Origin: Streptomyces roseofulvus
GTDB taxonomy: Bacteria > Actinomycetota > Actinomycetes > Streptomycetales > Streptomycetaceae
Length of the DNA stretch: 64,000 bases
Direction: 5' to 3'
Assembly (NCBI RefSeq): GCF_039534915.1
Contig: NZ_BAAAWE010000001.1
Location: forward strand, 5,456,001 to 5,520,000
Within the stretch, counting starts at the first letter, position 1. Each line of letters starts with the position of its first letter. Shown one piece after another: positions 9,323 through 18,943 of this stretch. Under the pieces are notes generated by a model. The model made no database searches, was not told the DNA's origin, and was given only the letters and a program-made list of their open reading frames with translations. The position numbers were made by a program, and so were the translations under genes.

Positions 9323-9489
9323 GCTGTCGCCGTGCCGGCATCCCGCTGCAGCGTGTCCGGACCGGCGCCCTGGAGGACGCGGCGACGGTGGTCCGGCGAC
9401 GGTGGTCCGGCGAGGGGACGCGCGAGGGGACGCGCGTCACACCGGTGTGTGGTTCCGCGCGATCGCCGCGGCCGCCTAGGGTCGGGGCC

Positions 9490-10455
9490 ATGTTCGCTGC
9501 CTACGCTGCCCGAATCGACCGCGACCAGCCCCTGAACGGCCTCGAGTTGGGCGAACGCCCCGAGCCCGTGGAGCGCCCCGGCTGGACCACCGTCACCGTC
9601 AAGGCGGCCTCGCTCAACCACCACGACCTGTGGTCGCTGCGCGGGGTCGGACTGCCCGAGGAGAAGCTGCCGATGATCCTCGGCTGCGACGCCGCCGGGA
9701 TCGACGAGGACGGCAACGAGGTCGTCCTGCACTCCGTCATCGGCCAGACCGGCCACGGCGTCGGGCCGGACGAGCCCCGCTCCATCCTCACCGAGCGCTA
9801 CCAGGGCACCTTCGCCGAGCGCGTCACCGTCCCCCGCTGGAACGTGCTGCGCAAGCCGAAGGAGCTGTCCTTCGCCGAGGCCGCCTGCCTCCCCACCGCC
9901 TGGCTGACCGCCTACCGGATGCTCTTCACCAACGCCGGTGTCCGCCCCGGCGACTCGATCCTCGTCCAGGGCGCCGGCGGCGGCGTCGCGACCGCCGCGA
10001 TCGTCCTCGGCAGGGCCGCCGGGCTGCGGGTCTTCGCGACCAGCCGGGACGAGGCCAAGCGGAAGCGGGCCGTGGAGCTCGGCGCCGTCGAGGCGTACGA
10101 GCCCGGCGCCCGGCTGCCGCAGCGGGTGGACGCCGTCATCGAGACCGTCGGCGCCGCCACCTGGTCCCACTCGGTCAAGTCCCTGCGCCCCGGCGGCACC
10201 CTGGTGATCTCCGGGGCCACCAGCGGCGACCGGCCCTCGCACGCCGAACTGACCCGGATCTTCTTCCTGGAGCTGAAGGTGGTCGGCTCCACCATGGGCT
10301 CCAAGGACGAGCTGGAGGACCTGCTCTCCTTCTGCGCGGCCACCGGCGTCCGTCCGGTGATCGACGAGGTGCTGCCGCTGGACCGGGCCCGCGAGGGCTT
10401 CGAGAAGATGGCCGCCGGCGACCTCTTCGGAAAGATCGTGCTGACGACCTCTTGA
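9490..10455 (+). CDS. MDR-family quinone oxidoreductase-like NADPH enzyme
   Basis: 321 aa, medium-chain dehydrogenase/reductase. GroES-like N-terminal domain (VKAASLNHHDLWSLRGVG) and Rossmann motif VQGAGGGVATAAIVLGRAAG (about residues 157-176). The structural-zinc Cys cluster of classical alcohol dehydrogenases is absent, which favours a quinone- or enoyl-type oxidoreductase. ATG at 9490 is the first good start; the preceding 170 bp look like promoter. Substrate unknown. A hairpin that also covers the next gene's ribosome site lies just downstream. Confidence 0.85.
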   Translation: MFAAYAARIDRDQPLNGLELGERPEPVERPGWTTVTVKAASLNHHDLWSLRGVGLPEEKLPMILGCDAAGIDEDGNEVVLHSVIGQTGHGVGPDEPRSILTERYQGTFAERVTVPRWNVLRKPKELSFAEAACLPTAWLTAYRMLFTNAGVRPGDSILVQGAGGGVATAAIVLGRAAGLRVFATSRDEAKRKRAVELGAVEAYEPGARLPQRVDAVIETVGAATWSHSVKSLRPGGTLVISGATSGDRPSHAELTRIFFLELKVVGSTMGSKDELEDLLSFCAATGVRPVIDEVLPLDRAREGFEKMAAGDLFGKIVLTTS

Positions 10456-10480
10456 TACGGGTCGGTCGACCTGATGGGAT

Positions 10481-10526
10481 CTCCGGCACGTGAAACGTGA
10501 ACAACGCTCACTTCCTCGTGCCGGAG
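10481..10526 (+). promoter_or_regulatory. Hairpin overlapping the ribosome site of the GH5 gene
   Basis: CTCCGGCACG (10481-10490) pairs with CGTGCCGGAG (10517-10526) around a 26-nt loop. The right arm contains the GGAG of the Shine-Dalgarno (GGAGG, 10523-10527) 6 nt before the GTG at 10534. It can be read as the terminator of the upstream oxidoreductase or as a structure limiting translation of the glycosidase. No experimental support is visible. Confidence 0.4.
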
Positions 10527-10533
10527 GTCCTCC

Positions 10534-11964
10534 GTGTTCCGCTTGTCGCGCACCACTCTCGTGGCGGTCGCCGTCGCCGCCTCCCTCCTCGCCACGCTCG
10601 CCCCCACCGCCTCCGCCACCGCCGCGCGCGCGGAGCCCGCGCCCGGTCCGGAGACCGGCGGCGACGGGATCCCCGACCTCACCGACTCCCGGGGCCGCGT
10701 CCTCACGCTGCGCGGCTGGAACGTCGGGGACAAGGCGCACAGCGGCGACGCCGCCCTCTCCGCCGTCACCGAGAAGCACTTCCGGGACATGCGGGCGAAG
10801 GGGTTCAACACCGCCCGGCTACTGGTCTTCTGGGACGATCTGGAGCCCCGCCCGGGGCAGTACAGCCACCGCTACCTCCGCAAGATCGAACAGGTCCTGG
10901 ACTGGGCGGCCGCGCACGACGTCAAGGTCGTCCTCGACGCCCACCAGGACGTCTTCGGCCCCGCCTTCGACCACCGGGGCATCCCCGCCTGGGCCACCAG
11001 GACCGACGGACTTCCCTTCACCCCGCGCCCCGACGACTGGTTCTCCGAGTACTTCGAGCCGGCCGTCCAGCGCGCCTTCACCCACCTCTACGAGGACGAG
11101 GACCTCCGGCAGGCCCAGGCCCGCATGTGGCGGGTGCTCGCCGACCGCTTCGAGGACCACCCGGCCGTGCTCGGCTACGACCTGATCAACGAACCGATGG
11201 GCGAACTGCGCGAGGGCGAGGACCTGGCGACGGCCGCCCGGCGCATCGAACGGGACCAGATCACCCCGATGTACAACCGGATCGCGGACGCGATCCGCTC
11301 GGTCGACCAGGACTCCTGGCTCTTCGTCGAACCGACCCCGATCGTGGGCGAGGGCGTGCCGACCGGGCTCGGGCGGATCGACGACCCGAAGGTCGTCTAC
11401 GCCCCGCACTTCTACAACAGCACCATGGAGGCGGGCGGCGACTACGACCCCTCGGCCCGCTGGATCGAGAACTACGAGGCGGCGATCACCCTCTACCCCA
11501 AGGAGTACAAGGTCCCCGTGGTGGTGGGGGAGTGGGGGCCGCTCAACAACTCCGCCCCGAACATGAACCGCTTCTACCGGGAGGCCATGGCCTCCCTCGG
11601 CCGCTACGGCTCCGGCTGGACCGGCTGGGAGTGGTGCTACGGCGGCGGCTACTGCGCCGTCGACTCCACCGGCGCCTTCCGCACCAACAAGGAGCTGACC
11701 GCCGAGCCCTACGCGGAGGCCGTCGCCGGCCGGGTGGACTCCGCCGCGTACGACCCGGCGGCCGGCGTCTACCGCCTGGAGTACCGGGCCGCCGGGCCGC
11801 GCGGCTCCCGCGTCACCGAGCTGGCGCTGCCGCCCGGCGAGTGGAAGACCACGGCCCGCGGGGCCCTCGTCCTGCGCGACCGCGACCGGGGCCGGGTCCG
11901 CGTGCTCGCCGCTCCGGGCGCCCGGGTCACCGTCACCGTCACCCGGGCCGCGCCACGCTCCTGA
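10534..11964 (+). CDS. Secreted GH5 endoglycosylceramidase-like glycoside hydrolase
   Basis: 476 aa. Signal peptide over residues 1-30, then a GH5 barrel. The acid/base Glu is in GYDLINEPMGE (near residue 220) and the nucleophile Glu in VVVGEWGPL (near 332). The sequence LRGWNVGDKAHSG and the C-terminal beta-sandwich (about 390-475) match the endoglycoceramidase group, which removes glycans from glycosphingolipids; some members act on other beta-glucosides or steryl glucosides. GTG start at 10534 with GGAGG 7 nt upstream. The natural substrate for a soil bacterium may be fungal or plant glycolipid; that is inference. Confidence 0.85.
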   Translation: MFRLSRTTLVAVAVAASLLATLAPTASATAARAEPAPGPETGGDGIPDLTDSRGRVLTLRGWNVGDKAHSGDAALSAVTEKHFRDMRAKGFNTARLLVFWDDLEPRPGQYSHRYLRKIEQVLDWAAAHDVKVVLDAHQDVFGPAFDHRGIPAWATRTDGLPFTPRPDDWFSEYFEPAVQRAFTHLYEDEDLRQAQARMWRVLADRFEDHPAVLGYDLINEPMGELREGEDLATAARRIERDQITPMYNRIADAIRSVDQDSWLFVEPTPIVGEGVPTGLGRIDDPKVVYAPHFYNSTMEAGGDYDPSARWIENYEAAITLYPKEYKVPVVVGEWGPLNNSAPNMNRFYREAMASLGRYGSGWTGWEWCYGGGYCAVDSTGAFRTNKELTAEPYAEAVAGRVDSAAYDPAAGVYRLEYRAAGPRGSRVTELALPPGEWKTTARGALVLRDRDRGRVRVLAAPGARVTVTVTRAAPRS

Positions 11965-11982
11965 CCCGGCGTCGGGCGCCGC

Positions 11983-12960
11983 TCAGACGCCCGAGCGGCG
12001 GTGGAGCATCCCGGTGATCCGGGTCGCGGCCGTGACCAGATGGTCGCGGGCCTCCGCGAGCTGGGAGTCCGTCACCCCGTGGTCGCGGGCCGCGTCCCGG
12101 ATCTCGTCCCGGAACCGGTCGAGCAGCCGGTCCAGGTCCCGGTCCGGCTGCCCCGACCCGGACGACTCCCGCGCCCACGCGGGCGTCTCCGCCGCCGCGC
12201 CCGCGCCCGCGCCCGCGCCGGCCGTCGTGCCTGTCGTGTCGGCCGTGCCCGCCGTGCCCGCCGTGCCCGTCTCCGGGTCGGCCCACGGCCTGTCCGGGGC
12301 CCCGGCCCGGGCCCTGGTGTGGTGGCCCTGCACGAGGTCGCCCAGCTGCGCGGTGATCCCCGAGAGGCCTTCCCAGACGGCCTGCGGCCACTCGCCCTTG
12401 GCGAACCGGTTCTGGACCTCGTCCTGCACCTGCTGGGCGATCCGCTGGAACTCCTTGGCCTGGAGCTTCGCCGAGCGGGCCTCCTCCTTCGCCTGCCGGG
12501 TCTGCTCCTTCCACTCCCGGGTGGCCTTGCGCAACTCCTCCTTGGCGTCGGAGAAGGCGCCGCCCTCCGCCGTCCGGGTCCGGCTCGCCGCCGCGCGCAT
12601 CTCGCTGCGCACCCGGCCCGCCGCGCCCCGCACGTCCTCGCGGATCTCGGCGGCCAGCTCGGCGACCGAGTCGCGGATCTCCCGCTCCAGGGCGTCGAGT
12701 TCTCCCTCCCGGCCGGCCAGCTCGGTGCGGCCCGCGTCGGTGAGCGCGTACACCTTCCGGCCACCCTCGCTGGTGTGGGTGACCAGGCCCTCGGCCTCCA
12801 GCTTGGCGAGCCGGGGGTAGACCGTGCCGGCGGAAGGCGCGTACAGCCCCTGGAAGCGCTCCTCCAGGAGCCGGATCACCTCGTAGCCGTGCCGGGGCGC
12901 CTCGTCGAGCAGCTTGAGCAGGTAGAGACGGAGTCGGCCGTGGGCGAAGACGGGGGGCAT
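11983..12960 (-). CDS. PadR-family transcriptional regulator with long C-terminal extension
   Basis: 325 aa. N-terminal PadR winged helix (RLYLLKLLDEAPRHGYEVIR; AGTVYPRLAKLEAEGLV) over residues 8-85, then a long coiled-coil region (about 90-215, e.g. EELRKATREWKEQTRQAKEE), then a disordered Gly/Ala/Thr-rich stretch and a C-terminal helical part. It is much longer than the usual 110-180 aa. Its ATG lies one base beyond the stop of the DUF4097 gene, so the two are co-transcribed and probably work together, perhaps in envelope-stress control. Confidence 0.85.
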   Translation of the reverse strand: MPPVFAHGRLRLYLLKLLDEAPRHGYEVIRLLEERFQGLYAPSAGTVYPRLAKLEAEGLVTHTSEGGRKVYALTDAGRTELAGREGELDALEREIRDSVAELAAEIREDVRGAAGRVRSEMRAAASRTRTAEGGAFSDAKEELRKATREWKEQTRQAKEEARSAKLQAKEFQRIAQQVQDEVQNRFAKGEWPQAVWEGLSGITAQLGDLVQGHHTRARAGAPDRPWADPETGTAGTAGTADTTGTTAGAGAGAGAAAETPAWARESSGSGQPDRDLDRLLDRFRDEIRDAARDHGVTDSQLAEARDHLVTAATRITGMLHRRSGV

Positions 12961-12961
12961 G

Positions 12962-13831
12962 TCAGAGCACCTTTCCGGACGCGGGGGCGGTGGGCGTGGA
13001 CTCCGGGTCCTCGCCGGACTCCGGGCGGCGGAGCAGGGCGATCGCGCCGGAGACCGTGGTCGCCTTGAGCGCGCCGCTGCCGGCGCCGAGCGTGCCGGTG
13101 AGGGACCGGGTGCCCCAGTCGCCGGCCACCCGCAGGTCGTCGAAGGCGTTGGAGAGGGAGCCGCTGGTGGTGCTTGCCTCGACCCGGGCGTCCGCCGGGT
13201 GCGGCAGCCGGATGGCGATCTCGCCGGAGACGCTGCTGAGCCGGATGTCGGCCGGCGGGGCACCGGCCGGAGCCGGGTCCAGGTCCAGGACCATGTCCCC
13301 GCTGACGGTCTCCGCCCGTACCGCAGAGCCGGAGCCCTCGATCACCGTCACGTCACCGGTCACCGAGCTCACCCGCAGCGCGCCGGTCACCGACTGGGCC
13401 TCCAGGGCGCCCGAGACGCTCTCGGCGCGTACCGGGCCGGAGAGCCCCACGAGCGTCGTGGCACCGGTCACCCCGCGCACCTCGGTGCGGCCCCGCAGAC
13501 CGGAGACCACCGTGTCCGCCGTGACCGCGCCCACCTCGACCTCGGCGCCGGCCGGGACGGCGACGGAGACGACCGCCCGCCGCCGGTGGGCCTTGGTGTC
13601 GAGCCACTTGAGGATGCCCTTCCAGTGCAGGTCCTCGTAGGTGACGGTGAGGGTGGACCCGTCCTGGGTGACGATCAGCGGCGGGCCCTCGATCTCCGAG
13701 ACCTCCACCCGGGCCGTGCTCCCGTCGGTGCCCACCACGTTCACCGCCCCGCCCACGACGCGGATGCGCAGCCGCGTCACGGGACCGTCGGGCGCCAGTT
13801 TCACCGGCTCGGTGACGGACCACTCGGTCAT
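12962..13831 (-). CDS. DUF4097 beta-helix-like protein
   Basis: 289 aa. The repeated pattern VSGALEAQSVTGALRVSSVT / VSGDMVLDLD / VSGEIAIRLP is the hallmark of DUF4097 (adhesin-like parallel beta helix; related to LiaF/LiaG envelope-stress proteins). There is no signal peptide. The ATG at 13831 follows GGGAGGT; a longer in-frame start upstream encodes unlikely sequence. First gene of a two-gene operon with the PadR regulator. Function unproven; coupling to a regulator suggests a sensory or accessory role. Confidence 0.82.
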   Translation of the reverse strand: MTEWSVTEPVKLAPDGPVTRLRIRVVGGAVNVVGTDGSTARVEVSEIEGPPLIVTQDGSTLTVTYEDLHWKGILKWLDTKAHRRRAVVSVAVPAGAEVEVGAVTADTVVSGLRGRTEVRGVTGATTLVGLSGPVRAESVSGALEAQSVTGALRVSSVTGDVTVIEGSGSAVRAETVSGDMVLDLDPAPAGAPPADIRLSSVSGEIAIRLPHPADARVEASTTSGSLSNAFDDLRVAGDWGTRSLTGTLGAGSGALKATTVSGAIALLRRPESGEDPESTPTAPASGKVL

Positions 13832-14009
13832 GGTGCGGACCTCCCGTTTCCTCGAACGTTCCTCGAAGCATTCCTGCAAGCCGACGCAACATATCGCGAC
13901 TTCGAGACTCACGATATATCGCGGTGTGACGGAGTCAACCCTGATTCATCCCTGACAGGGTCGGAGCAAACACCTCGGTACACGGACAAACTGGCCTAGC
14001 GTAGGGCCC

Positions 14010-14825
14010 ATGAACGCGACATCCGGACCGAGCCCCGCCGGGGCGCTGCTGCTGTGCCGAGCCGACCCCACGGCGGTCCGGCCGCCCGCCCAGCTCCTGC
14101 GGGAGCGGCTGCTCCTCGCCCCCGCCGGAGCCGACTGGAGCGTCCTCGTACCGGAGGGAAAGCCCTGGCAGGACGGCGGGGAGCCGGTCGAGCGGGTCGT
14201 CACCGGCTGGGCCACCGCCCTCGCCGTCTCCGCCGCCACCTGGCCGGTCCTCGCGCTCTGGTGGGACCGGGACCGCGCCGGGATCACCCTCGCCGCCGGC
14301 TTCCGTCGCACCGTCGGCTACACCTGGCTCGCGGACGGCACCCCGGTCGGCGAGGACGAGGCCATGCGCACCTTCGCCGACCGCCTCGGCCTCGACCCCG
14401 TCCTCGACGTCCAGGCCCTGGAGCCGCTCACCCTCCCCGACCCGGAGGCCGACGCCCGTACCCGTCTGGTCGGCCTCGTCGCCGTCCTCGCCCGCACCGG
14501 CCTCGACCTGCCCGCCGGCGTCGACCCCGGCGACGCCCCCGACCGGCTCCGCGAGGCGGCCCTCGCCGACGGCGCCGAGCAGCTGGAGTGGCCCGGATGG
14601 CGGGGAGCCGTCCTCGACGAGCTCGACGCCGTGGAGGAGGGCCCCCTCGGCCCGTACGTCCGCGGCCCCCGCGCGCGCCTCCTGGGCGGCGCCCAGCTCG
14701 CCGTGGGCGTGCCGCTGCTCCTGTGGGGGCTCAGGCGGCGCTCCGGCGGCTGGACCGCCGCAGGAGCCGTCCTCGTCGCCCACGGCGCCCTCGGCCTCGC
14801 CTACGACCGGCTGCGCGAGCACTGA
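14010..14825 (+). CDS. Conserved hypothetical protein with a C-terminal membrane segment
   Basis: 271 aa. No recognised catalytic motif. Residues about 70-85 (ATALAVSAATWPVLALWWD) are hydrophobic and the C-terminus carries a likely membrane hairpin (LLGGAQLAVGVPLLLWGLRR and WTAAGAVLVAHGALGLAYDR). The rest is acidic and Ala/Leu-rich. Codon use is typical of a real Streptomyces gene. It stands between the DUF4097 promoter and the DUF6104/kgd genes. I do not recognise a function. Confidence 0.75.
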   Translation: MNATSGPSPAGALLLCRADPTAVRPPAQLLRERLLLAPAGADWSVLVPEGKPWQDGGEPVERVVTGWATALAVSAATWPVLALWWDRDRAGITLAAGFRRTVGYTWLADGTPVGEDEAMRTFADRLGLDPVLDVQALEPLTLPDPEADARTRLVGLVAVLARTGLDLPAGVDPGDAPDRLREAALADGAEQLEWPGWRGAVLDELDAVEEGPLGPYVRGPRARLLGGAQLAVGVPLLLWGLRRRSGGWTAAGAVLVAHGALGLAYDRLREH

Positions 14826-14840
14826 CCCGCGCCGAACGAC

Positions 14841-14878
14841 GGAAGGCCCCTTCCCCCGCGCGGGGGAAGGGGCCTTCC
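14841..14878. terminator. Bidirectional hairpin terminator
   Basis: Perfect inverted repeat of 18-19 bp (GGAAGGCCCCTTCCCCC and its complement) between the convergent hypothetical and DUF6104 genes. Confidence 0.85.
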
Positions 14879-14891
14879 GGCAGGTGTGTGC

Positions 14892-15074
14892 CTACTCGTC
14901 GTCGTCCTCGTCGTCGAGACGGGCCAGCCAGGTCGCGAGGCGCTCGACCGGCACCTCGAAGTCGGGGTTGAGATCGACGAAGGTCCGCAGCTGCTCGGCG
15001 AGCCACTCGAAGGTGACCTCCTCCTCGCCGCGCCGCTTCTCCAGTTCCTCGATGCCACGGTCGGTGAAGTACAT
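14892..15074 (-). CDS. Small DUF6104-type protein
   Basis: 60 aa, starting MYFTDRGIEELEKRRGEEEV, acidic C-terminus RLDDEDDDE. It matches my recollection of a small conserved actinobacterial family usually found just downstream of kgd. The ATG at 15072-15074 follows CTGGAACGC with a modest ribosome site. A terminator between kgd and this gene suggests its own promoter or read-through. Function unknown; it has no membrane segment or cysteines. Confidence 0.8.
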   Translation of the reverse strand: MYFTDRGIEELEKRRGEEEVTFEWLAEQLRTFVDLNPDFEVPVERLATWLARLDDEDDDE

Positions 15075-15104
15075 GCGTTCCAGGATAGGCCCGCCCGGAC
15101 AGGC

Positions 15105-15142
15105 CGGAGGCCCGGCACCCCAGGTGGGGTGCCGGGCCTCCG
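15105..15142. terminator. Hairpin terminator after kgd
   Basis: A 17-bp perfect stem (15105-15121 with 15126-15142, loop AGGT) lies 16 nt past the kgd stop. Confidence 0.85.
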
Positions 15143-15157
15143 TACGGGGTGCCGACG

Positions 15158-18100
15158 TCAGGCGTCGAAGACCTCGTTGACCAGCTGCTGCTGCTCCGCC
15201 TGGTGACGCTTGGCCGAGCCGACCGCCGGGGACGAGGAGTGCGGGCGGGAGATCCGGCGCAGGCGCTCGCCCGCCGGGATGTCCGCGCCGACCGCCAGGT
15301 CGAGGTGGTCGATCAGGTTGAGCGCGATGAACGGCCACGCACCCTGGTTCGCCGGCTCCTCCTGCGCCCAGATGTACTTCGCGGCGTTCGGGTACTTGGC
15401 GATCTCGGCCTGGAGCTCGGCACCCGGCAGCGGGTACAGGCGCTCCAGACGGATGATCGCGGTCTCCTTGTCGCCGCGCTTCTGCCGCTCGGCCTCCAGG
15501 TCGTAGTAGACCTTGCCGGCGCAGAAGACGACCTTGCGGACGTCGGCCGGGGCGACCGTCGTGTCGCCGATCACCGGGCGGAAGCCGCCGGTGGTGAACT
15601 CCTCCACCTTGGACGCCGCGGCCTTCAGGCGCAGCATCGACTTCGGGGTGAAGACGATGAGCGGCTTGTGGTGCGGGTTGTGCACCTGCCAGCGCAGGAG
15701 GTGGAAGTAGTTCGACGGCAGCGTCGGCATGGCGACCGTCATGTTGTCCTGGGCGCACATCTGGAGGAAGCGCTCGGGACGGGCGGACGAGTGGTCCGGG
15801 CCCTGGCCCTCGTAGCCGTGCGGCAGGAGCAGGGTGACGCCGGAGGTCTGGCCCCACTTCTGCTCGGCCGAGGAGATGAACTCGTCGACGACGGTCTGGG
15901 CGCCGTTGACGAAGTCGCCGAACTGCGCCTCCCAGACCACCAGGGAGCTCGGGCGGGCCAGCGAGTAGCCGTACTCGAAGCCCATCGCCGCGTACTCGCT
16001 GAGCAGCGAGTCGTAGACGTTGAAGTGGGCCTGGTCCTCGGTCAGGTAGAGCAGCGGGGTGTAGTCCTCGCCGGTCTCCTGGTCGACCAGGACCGCGTGG
16101 CGCTGGCCGAAGGTGCCGCGGCGGGAGTCCTGGCCCGACAGGCGGACCGGGGTGCCCTCCATCAGCAGGGAGCCGATGGCGAGGGTCTCGCCGAAGCCCC
16201 AGTCGATGGTGCCGTCGTCGATCGAGGCCGCGCGGCGCTGCAGCTGGGGCAGCAGACGCGGGTGGACCGTGACCCGCTCGGGGATGTTGGTCTGCGACTC
16301 GGCGATCCGCTTCACGACCTCCTGGGAGACCGCGGTGGTGACGGCGACGGGGAACTCGGCCTGGACGTCCGGCACATGGGTCGGCGCCGGGGCGGCGGTG
16401 GCCTCGCGGACCTCCGCGAACACCTTCTCCAGCTGGCCCTGGAAGTCCTGGAGCGCCTGCTCCGCCTCCTCCAGGGTGATGTCGCCGCGACCGATGAGCG
16501 ACTCGGTGTACAGCTTGCGCACCGAACGCTTCTTGTCGATCAGGTTGTACATCTGCGGGTTGGTGAACTGCGGGTTGTCGCCCTCGTTGTGACCGCGGCG
16601 GCGGTAGCAGATGAGGTCGATCACGACGTCCTTGTTGAACGTCTGGCGGAACTCGAAGGCGAGCCGCGCGACGCGGACCACGGCCTCCGGGTCGTCGCCG
16701 TTCACGTGGAAGATCGGCGCCTCGATCATGCGGGCCACGTCGGTGGCGTACATGGAGGAGCGCGACGACTCGGGAGCCGCCGTGAAGCCGACCTGGTTGT
16801 TGATGACGATGTGGACCGTGCCGCCGGTGCGGTAGCCGCGCAGCTGCGACATGTTCAGGGTCTCGGCCACCACGCCCTGGCCCGCGAAGGCCGCGTCGCC
16901 GTGCAGCGCCACCGGGAGGACGGTGAAGTCCGTGCCGCCCTTGTTGATGACGTCCTGCTTGGCGCGGACGACACCCTCCAGGACCGGGTCGACCGCCTCC
17001 AGGTGGGAGGGGTTGGCGACCAGGGAGACCTTGATCTCCTCGCCGTCGAGACCGGTGAAGGTGCCCTCGGCGCCCAGGTGGTACTTGACGTCGCCGGAGC
17101 CGTGCATCGACTTCGGGTCGAGGTTGCCCTCGAACTCGCGGAAGATCTGCGCGTACGACTTGCCGACGATGTTCGCGAGGACGTTGAGGCGGCCGCGGTG
17201 GGCCATGCCGATGACGACCTCGTCGAGGCGGGACTCGGCGGCGGAGTCGATGACCGCGTCGAGCAGCGGGATGACGGATTCGCCGCCCTCCAGGGAGAAG
17301 CGCTTCTGGCCGACGTACTTCGTCTGCAGGAAGGTCTCGAACGCCTCGGCCGCGTTCAGGCGGCGGAGGATGCGGAGCTGCTCCTCGCGCTCCACGCGCG
17401 CGTGGGGACGCTCGACGCGGTCCTGGATCCACTTGCGCTGCTTCGGGTCCTGGATGTGCATGAACTCGATGCCGGTGGTGCGGCAGTACGAGTCGCGCAG
17501 GACGCCGAGGATGTCGCGGAGCTTCATCATCGACTTGCCGGCGAAGCCGCCGACCGCGAACTCGCGCTCCAGGTCCCACAGGGTGAGGCCGTGCTCGGTG
17601 ATGTCCAGGTCGGGGTGCTTGCGCTGCTTGTACTCCAGCGGGTCGGTGTCGGCCATGACGTGGCCGCGGACCCGGTAGGAGTGGATCAGCTCGAAGACGC
17701 GGGCGGCCTTGGTGACGTCGTCGTCGTGGGAGGCGTCGATGTCCTTGAGCCAGCGGACCGGCTCGTAGGGGATCCGCAGCGACTTGAAGATCTCGTCGTA
17801 GAAGTCGTTCTCGCCGAGGAGGAGGTTCGCGACGATCCGCAGGAACTCGCCGGAGGCGGCACCCTGGATGACCCGGTGGTCGTAGGTCGAGGTCAGGGTC
17901 ATGACCTTGGAGATGCCCAGCTTGTTCAGGGTGTCCTGGGAGGTGCCCTGGAACTCGGCGGGGTAGTCCATCGAGCCGACGCCCATGATGACCGACTGTC
18001 CGGGCATCAGACGCGGCACGGAGTGGACCGTGCCGAGGCCGCCGGGGTTGGTCAGGGAGACGGTGACGCCGGAGAAGTCCTCCATCGTCAGCTTGCCCAC

Positions 18101-18943
18101 GCGGGCGCGCTTGACGATGTCCTCGTACGCCTGCCAGAACTCGAAGAAGTTGAGCGTCTCGGCCTTCTTGATGCCCGCGACGACGAGCTGGCGGTCGCCG
18201 TTCGGCTTCACCAGGTCGATGGCGAGACCGAAGTTCACGTGCTCCGGCTTGACCAGGGTCGGCTTGCCGTCCTTCTCCGCGAAGGAGTAGTTCATCGACG
18301 GCATGGCCTTGATCGCCTGCACCATGGCGTAGCCGATGAGGTGGGTGAAGGAGATCTTCCCGCCCCGGGCGCGCTTCAGGTGGTTGTTGATGACGATCCG
18401 GTTGTCGAACAGGAGCTTCACCGGGACGGCGCGGACGGACGTGGCCGTCGGCATCTCCAGCGAGGCGTTCATGTTCTTCGCGACCGCGGCGGCCGGGCCG
18501 CGGAGCGTGATCAGCTCGGGGCCGGCGGGCGCCTCGGCGGCCGGGGCGGCCTTGGCGGGCGCCGGAGCGGCGGCCGGGGCCGGCTTCACGGCGGCCGGAG
18601 CGGGCTTCGCCGGAGCCGCGGCGGGGGCGGCGGCGGGCGCCGGGGCCGGGGCGGGGACGGCGGCGGCCGGAGCGGCAGGTGCGGCCTGTGCGGGGCCCGC
18701 CTGCTGCGCCGAGGGCGCGGTCGTCGTGGTGGCGGCCGGGGCGGACGGGGTCTCCGCCGCACCCGGCTTGTAGTCGGCGAAGAAGTCCCACCAGGCACGA
18801 TCGACCGAATTCGGGTCCTGGAGGTACTGCTGGTAGATCTCGTCGACGAGCCACTCATTGGCACCGAAGGCGGCTGCGGGGCTCACGCCACGCCCGTCTT
18901 GGTCGGCCGGGGAGCTCGGGGTACTGGGGGACTGAGACGACAC
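15158..18943 (-). CDS. kgd: Multifunctional 2-oxoglutarate dehydrogenase E1/E2 (KGD type)
   Basis: 1261 aa. Actinobacterial fusion of an E2-type acyltransferase with an E1 2-oxoglutarate decarboxylase of the TCA cycle. N-terminal helix NEWLVDEIYQQYLQD (about 28-42), then an Ala/Pro-rich linker (about 65-145), an E2 acyltransferase-like domain (about 150-385, NPGGLGTVHSVPRLMPGQSV) and the ThDP-dependent E1 domain (about 410-1255; HSYRVRGHVMA, GMAHRGRLNVLANI, HVNGDDPEAVVRVA). There is no lipoyl domain, so it uses a separate lipoylated E2. GarA-type FHA control is known for this family but is not visible here. Confidence 0.96.
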   Translation of the reverse strand: MSSQSPSTPSSPADQDGRGVSPAAAFGANEWLVDEIYQQYLQDPNSVDRAWWDFFADYKPGAAETPSAPAATTTTAPSAQQAGPAQAAPAAPAAAVPAPAPAPAAAPAAAPAKPAPAAVKPAPAAAPAPAKAAPAAEAPAGPELITLRGPAAAVAKNMNASLEMPTATSVRAVPVKLLFDNRIVINNHLKRARGGKISFTHLIGYAMVQAIKAMPSMNYSFAEKDGKPTLVKPEHVNFGLAIDLVKPNGDRQLVVAGIKKAETLNFFEFWQAYEDIVKRARVGKLTMEDFSGVTVSLTNPGGLGTVHSVPRLMPGQSVIMGVGSMDYPAEFQGTSQDTLNKLGISKVMTLTSTYDHRVIQGAASGEFLRIVANLLLGENDFYDEIFKSLRIPYEPVRWLKDIDASHDDDVTKAARVFELIHSYRVRGHVMADTDPLEYKQRKHPDLDITEHGLTLWDLEREFAVGGFAGKSMMKLRDILGVLRDSYCRTTGIEFMHIQDPKQRKWIQDRVERPHARVEREEQLRILRRLNAAEAFETFLQTKYVGQKRFSLEGGESVIPLLDAVIDSAAESRLDEVVIGMAHRGRLNVLANIVGKSYAQIFREFEGNLDPKSMHGSGDVKYHLGAEGTFTGLDGEEIKVSLVANPSHLEAVDPVLEGVVRAKQDVINKGGTDFTVLPVALHGDAAFAGQGVVAETLNMSQLRGYRTGGTVHIVINNQVGFTAAPESSRSSMYATDVARMIEAPIFHVNGDDPEAVVRVARLAFEFRQTFNKDVVIDLICYRRRGHNEGDNPQFTNPQMYNLIDKKRSVRKLYTESLIGRGDITLEEAEQALQDFQGQLEKVFAEVREATAAPAPTHVPDVQAEFPVAVTTAVSQEVVKRIAESQTNIPERVTVHPRLLPQLQRRAASIDDGTIDWGFGETLAIGSLLMEGTPVRLSGQDSRRGTFGQRHAVLVDQETGEDYTPLLYLTEDQAHFNVYDSLLSEYAAMGFEYGYSLARPSSLVVWEAQFGDFVNGAQTVVDEFISSAEQKWGQTSGVTLLLPHGYEGQGPDHSSARPERFLQMCAQDNMTVAMPTLPSNYFHLLRWQVHNPHHKPLIVFTPKSMLRLKAAASKVEEFTTGGFRPVIGDTTVAPADVRKVVFCAGKVYYDLEAERQKRGDKETAIIRLERLYPLPGAELQAEIAKYPNAAKYIWAQEEPANQGAWPFIALNLIDHLDLAVGADIPAGERLRRISRPHSSSPAVGSAKRHQAEQQQLVNEVFDA

